Shown here piece after piece: positions 60,881 to 64,000 of a stretch of DNA of 64,000 nucleotides. Position 1 is the stretch's first letter. Each line of letters opens with the position of its first letter. Position numbers and translations under genes: made by a program. Source of the DNA: Arthrobacter sp. YD4 (GTDB lineage: Bacteria > Actinomycetota > Actinomycetes > Actinomycetales > Micrococcaceae); the NCBI RefSeq assembly GCF_030410515.1, contig NZ_JAUHHD010000006.1, forward strand, positions 1-64,000, in the 5' to 3' direction. The notes under the pieces were generated by a model. The model worked only from the letters and a program-made list of their open reading frames with translations. It was not told where the DNA came from and searched no databases.

Positions 60881-62167
60881 CTAGCGGTTGATGGTTGCCT
60901 GACGTACGACTTCGCCCCAGGACTGCTGGGCAAGGTCCGCCACCGAGGCGAGAATCTGCGCGGGCGGCTGGGACAGGTCAAGCGGGAACTCCACCACGTC
61001 GATGTCCGTGTTCAGTATCCGGCGCAGCTTGATCTCCCCCGACCCGGGGTAGATCAGCCACGCGGTGGGCACCCGCAGGGACGTGCAGTAGGCCAGCATC
61101 CGGTAGTGGTCCCCCGAGAGGGACGCGCCGACGTCGGACGCGGCCTGGTACTTGGCGTCGTACACCATCACGGGGCGGCCGCCGAGCAGGTGCACGGCGC
61201 CCGGCTGGACCATGATCCGGTCCGCGTCGTCCACCGCCTCGTTCAACATGGCGTTGTACCGCAGCCGCATCTCCCCCGGAAATGCACCCATCGCCTCGCG
61301 CAGGGCGACGCCCACGAAGTCGGAAAACACCTTGGACATGTCGACGACGAACGACGCCGCCTGCTGCTTGCCGTCGCCGGCCTCGGCCGAGGCGTTGCGC
61401 AGGATCAGTTCGGCCAGGCGCAGCGCCGGGTGGTAACGGACATTCATCCGGCTGGCCCGCCACGGCGGCAGCGGCGCCCCGGACTGCAGCCGGGTGACCG
61501 CGTCGAGCTTGCCCTTCAACCGCCGCAGCCGGCTCAATACGTCCGCCCGGACCCCCGGCACCTGCGACATCCGCTCCAAGGCCGCGCGCAGGATCCGGTT
61601 TTCCGGGATGTCCTCGGTGAATTCATCGTAGGAGACCTCCAGGGGCACCAGCATACCGGGCCGGCGGGAAATCTGGTCCGAGATCCGGATCCTGCCCTTG
61701 ACCGTCCGCAGCGATTCATCCACGTTCAGGTACCCCTGCAAGACGCCTCGGCTCAACGCCCGGTCGGCGAGCTGGGCCAGGGACTCGGCCAGGGCGCTCC
61801 AGAGTTCGGCGTCCTCCACGGCGGCGACGGCGTCATCGCGGAAGCCCTGGTTCTCGGTGTAGCCGAGCAGGAACAGCAGCCGGGCCAGGCCGAGGCGCTC
61901 CTTGGGCCGGACCTCCAGCTGGACGGTGGGGGTGCGGACCGAGCCGACGTTCCCGACCGGTTCGATCCGGAACAGGCCCATGCCCAGCGGCGACGCCTTG
62001 GCCAGGCCGCTGCCGTTGATGTACGCGGCGCTGCCGGGATCGAGGCGCTCCACCACGCCCTGGGACAGCTCGTCCATGGCGATCTGCCGGACGGCCGGCT
62101 GCCCGGCGGCCTGCCCGGCGCCCGGCGGCTGGGCGTACCCGTCCCGGAGGGCGCTAGACGCGGGCAA
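60881..62167 (-). CDS. mcrC: McrC-like nuclease subunit of a type IV restriction enzyme
   Basis: The product is up to 428 residues and has the McrC organisation: an N-terminal beta domain (LRVEVRPKERLGLARLLFLLGY region), a helical middle, and a C-terminal PD-(D/E)XK nuclease with the catalytic site around VMVYDAKYQAA. The called start is a TTG overlapping the mcrB stop by 14 bp; ATG 62077 is an alternative. It works with McrB to cleave modified DNA after GTP-driven translocation. Both genes are on the minus strand, B before C. Confidence 0.88.
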   Translation of the reverse strand: MPASSALRDGYAQPPGAGQAAGQPAVRQIAMDELSQGVVERLDPGSAAYINGSGLAKASPLGMGLFRIEPVGNVGSVRTPTVQLEVRPKERLGLARLLFLLGYTENQGFRDDAVAAVEDAELWSALAESLAQLADRALSRGVLQGYLNVDESLRTVKGRIRISDQISRRPGMLVPLEVSYDEFTEDIPENRILRAALERMSQVPGVRADVLSRLRRLKGKLDAVTRLQSGAPLPPWRASRMNVRYHPALRLAELILRNASAEAGDGKQQAASFVVDMSKVFSDFVGVALREAMGAFPGEMRLRYNAMLNEAVDDADRIMVQPGAVHLLGGRPVMVYDAKYQAASDVGASLSGDHYRMLAYCTSLRVPTAWLIYPGSGEIKLRRILNTDIDVVEFPLDLSQPPAQILASVADLAQQSWGEVVRQATINR

Positions 62168-63989
62168 GGCGACCCATCAACTGCTCGAGCCCGAACCGCT
62201 CCTGCAGCTGGGCGCGGTTCAGCTGACCGTGGTAGTGCTCCTCGAGCAGCGGCATCAGTTCGTACTTCCAGATCCGCCGCAGCCCGGCGGGGGTCTGGGC
62301 AGCCTTCTTCATGAAGTAGGACGGTCCGATCATCAGGTCCCGGTCCCACTCGTCGATCGCGTTGTTCAGCTCATCGAGCAGCAGCGCCGGCGTCGTGTCG
62401 AGGCCGCGGGCCTGCAGGAACCGCAGCAGCGTCCCCTTGACCGGTTCGGTGCTGGGGTGCAGCTCGATGAAGGAGAACCGGCGCCGGATCGCGGCGTCCA
62501 TCATGGCGATGGAGCGGTCTGCCGTGTTCATGGTGCCGATGATGTAGAGGTTGTCCGGCAGCGAGAACGGCTCGGTGGGGCTGTACTGCAGGTAGATCCG
62601 GTCGTCGCGGTACTCCAGCAGGAAGTACAGCTCGCCGAAGACCTTCGCCAGGTTGGCGCGGTTCATCTCATCGATGATCAGGAAGTAGGGCTTCTTCTCG
62701 TTGCCCGGCTTCGCGGCTTCCTCGGCCAGCCGGCGCAGCGGCCCGGCCACCAGCTTGAAGGACACCTGGCCCTCGTCGGTCTTATCCGGCCGGTAGCCCT
62801 CGAAGAAGTCCTCGTAGGCGTAGGAAGGGTGGAACTGCACCAGCTTGACCCGCTCGTCCCCGGTGTCGCCGGCGAGTTCGGCGGCGAGGTGCTTGGCCAG
62901 GTAGGTCTTGCCGGTGCCGGGCGGGCCGTACAGCACCAGCTGCCGATTCTCCTCCAGCATTTCGGCGATTTCCTGCAGCGGCTCCAGGTCCATGTGCAGG
63001 GTCGCGGCGAACTCCGGGGTCAGGGGCCGGAAGCCCTCGCACGGGGGTTCGACGACGGCAGCCGGCTCGTCGCCGTCTGCGGCATCTCCCTCCGCCTCGG
63101 CCGGGAGCAGCGCCTCGAGCGCCTGGATCACGCGGGTGACGTCCACGACGACGCCGGAGCTGGCCAGCTGCCGCTGCACGTGCCGGGGCAACTCGGCGAG
63201 CTGGTGGTCGCCGTCGAACCAGCGGACCTTGCGGCGCAGCCTTCGGTTGTCCTCGTTCTGTTCGGGTTCGCCCAGCACCACGCCCACGCGCACGGCGCCG
63301 GCGCTCTGGTAGAGGGTGAGGTCGCCCGGCTTCATGACGGTCAGGAAGGCGAAGACGGCGGTCTTGGTGTCCTCGCGCTCGACGTAGCTCAGGTGCTTGT
63401 AGTCCTCGTCGACGGCGTGCTGGACCAGGCCCGCGGTGACGCCCGGGTCGAGCTGGCGGAGGTGTTCGACGTCGAGCGTCACCGCTTCCTCGTCCTGCCA
63501 CGCGGCGAGCAGCTCGGCGTTGTCGTGGTGGCTGCGCAGCAGCCAGGCGCGGCGGCCGGGGTCCCCCACCTTGCGCCACTGGCTGACCAGCTGCCGGGAG
63601 TACCAGTCGATCCGCTGGCCGGCCTGTTCGTCCAGGTGCAGGCGGATCCGGTGGATGTCGGCGGAGATCTCCTCATCCGAATCGCCCTTCGCGCCGCCGA
63701 CCAGGGAGGCGAACGCGTCGCGGATCTCCTGGCGTTCGACGTCGGCCACGATCGGTTCGAAGTAGGCCGGCCAGACCAGGAATTCGATGCTGCGGCGGAT
63801 CGCCGGCTGGTCATCCGGGGTGCCCATGGTCAGCTCGTGGAACGCCAGCGGGTCCTTGATGGCGGCCTGCACGACGCCGGCGGGACGCTGCGCGACGTGG
63901 CGGACGAAGCGGCAGAGCCATTTCAGGTGGTCCCAGATGGTCCAGTTGAACTCGGCGGTGCGGTCCCGGATCACGCCGTGGTCCGTCAT
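62154..63989 (-). CDS. mcrB: McrB-like GTPase/AAA+ subunit of a type IV restriction enzyme
   Basis: The product has 611 residues. The C-terminal AAA+ core shows LYGPPGTGKTYLAKHL (355-370), LIIDEMNRANLAKVFGELYFLLE, and the McrB-specific IGTMNTADRSIAMMDAAIRRRF. The N-terminal ~300 residues include a segment KPGDLTLYQSAGAVRVGVVLGEP with RRKVRWF that resembles an EVE/YTH-like or related modified-base reader, which would replace the E. coli DUF3578 domain. The frame is open to the window edge beyond ATG 63989, so the true start may lie just outside. It overlaps mcrC by 14 bp. Confidence 0.88.
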   Translation of the reverse strand: MTDHGVIRDRTAEFNWTIWDHLKWLCRFVRHVAQRPAGVVQAAIKDPLAFHELTMGTPDDQPAIRRSIEFLVWPAYFEPIVADVERQEIRDAFASLVGGAKGDSDEEISADIHRIRLHLDEQAGQRIDWYSRQLVSQWRKVGDPGRRAWLLRSHHDNAELLAAWQDEEAVTLDVEHLRQLDPGVTAGLVQHAVDEDYKHLSYVEREDTKTAVFAFLTVMKPGDLTLYQSAGAVRVGVVLGEPEQNEDNRRLRRKVRWFDGDHQLAELPRHVQRQLASSGVVVDVTRVIQALEALLPAEAEGDAADGDEPAAVVEPPCEGFRPLTPEFAATLHMDLEPLQEIAEMLEENRQLVLYGPPGTGKTYLAKHLAAELAGDTGDERVKLVQFHPSYAYEDFFEGYRPDKTDEGQVSFKLVAGPLRRLAEEAAKPGNEKKPYFLIIDEMNRANLAKVFGELYFLLEYRDDRIYLQYSPTEPFSLPDNLYIIGTMNTADRSIAMMDAAIRRRFSFIELHPSTEPVKGTLLRFLQARGLDTTPALLLDELNNAIDEWDRDLMIGPSYFMKKAAQTPAGLRRIWKYELMPLLEEHYHGQLNRAQLQERFGLEQLMGRLARV

Positions 63990-64000
63990 GCCGGCGTAGA

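Overview
The window is a high-GC actinobacterial chromosome segment, most likely from the Micrococcaceae (Arthrobacter/Pseudarthrobacter-like). This is inferred from the strong G/C third-position bias, a twin-arginine PhoD, a transglycosylase-LysM resuscitation-promoting factor, a DUF6318 lipoprotein, TAnnnT -10 boxes placed 6-7 nt before start codons (leaderless mRNAs), and the families present. No rRNA, tRNA, integrase, transposase or CRISPR array was found.

Layout. 0.2-7.2 kb: housekeeping and stress genes (SDR oxidoreductase, PhoD phosphatase, cold-shock protein, acyltransferase, SRPBCC, DUF4383 and TfoX-N proteins). 7.3-18.1 kb: an accessory island with visibly lower GC, carrying a lipoprotein, an unknown two-gene unit, two decayed genes (a MatC-type carrier and an MmyB-type regulator), a five-gene restriction-modification cluster, and a frameshifted Excalibur-domain remnant at the right edge. 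18.3-21.1 kb: a pentapeptide-DinB protein, TerC and a histidine phosphatase. 21.2-26.6 kb: an amide-catabolism operon (MFS, GntR regulator, formamidase-type amidase, amidase-signature enzyme, YoaK) with a FadR-type operator in front. 26.6-45.9 kb: core genes, including a RecQ-like helicase, MscS channel, X25-domain protein, aldo/keto reductase, adenine deaminase divergent from a UvrA2-type ABC protein, Rpf, and several DUF proteins. 45.9-49.3 kb: gamma-glutamyltransferase, a 47-residue MFS small subunit and an OFA-family MFS carrier in one operon. 49.5-59.2 kb: Tex, SOUL protein, a 1217-residue TM0106-type nuclease-helicase, an Old Yellow Enzyme and two exported proteins. 59.3-64.0 kb: a second defence group with Vsr and McrBC.

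The main discovery candidate is the restriction cluster at 11.7-17.8 kb. A SNF2 helicase, a free-standing EcoRII-N/B3-like DNA-recognition domain, a GHKL-S5 (paraMORC/MutL-like) ATPase and an HNH endonuclease form a tightly coupled operon. A Dcm/M.EcoRII-type cytosine-C5 methyltransferase with an N-terminal helix-turn-helix follows. The targeting domain and the methyltransferase both belong to CCWGG-recognising lineages, so a shared CCWGG specificity is predicted. A palindrome with GACA/TGTC half-sites sits just before the methyltransferase gene, and a related one lies before the helicase operon; this resembles the operator used by M.SsoII-type self-regulating methyltransferases. The type IV McrBC system at the other end of the window would be compatible with Dcm-type methylation if it needs a purine before the modified base, and Vsr is the expected repair partner of such methylation.
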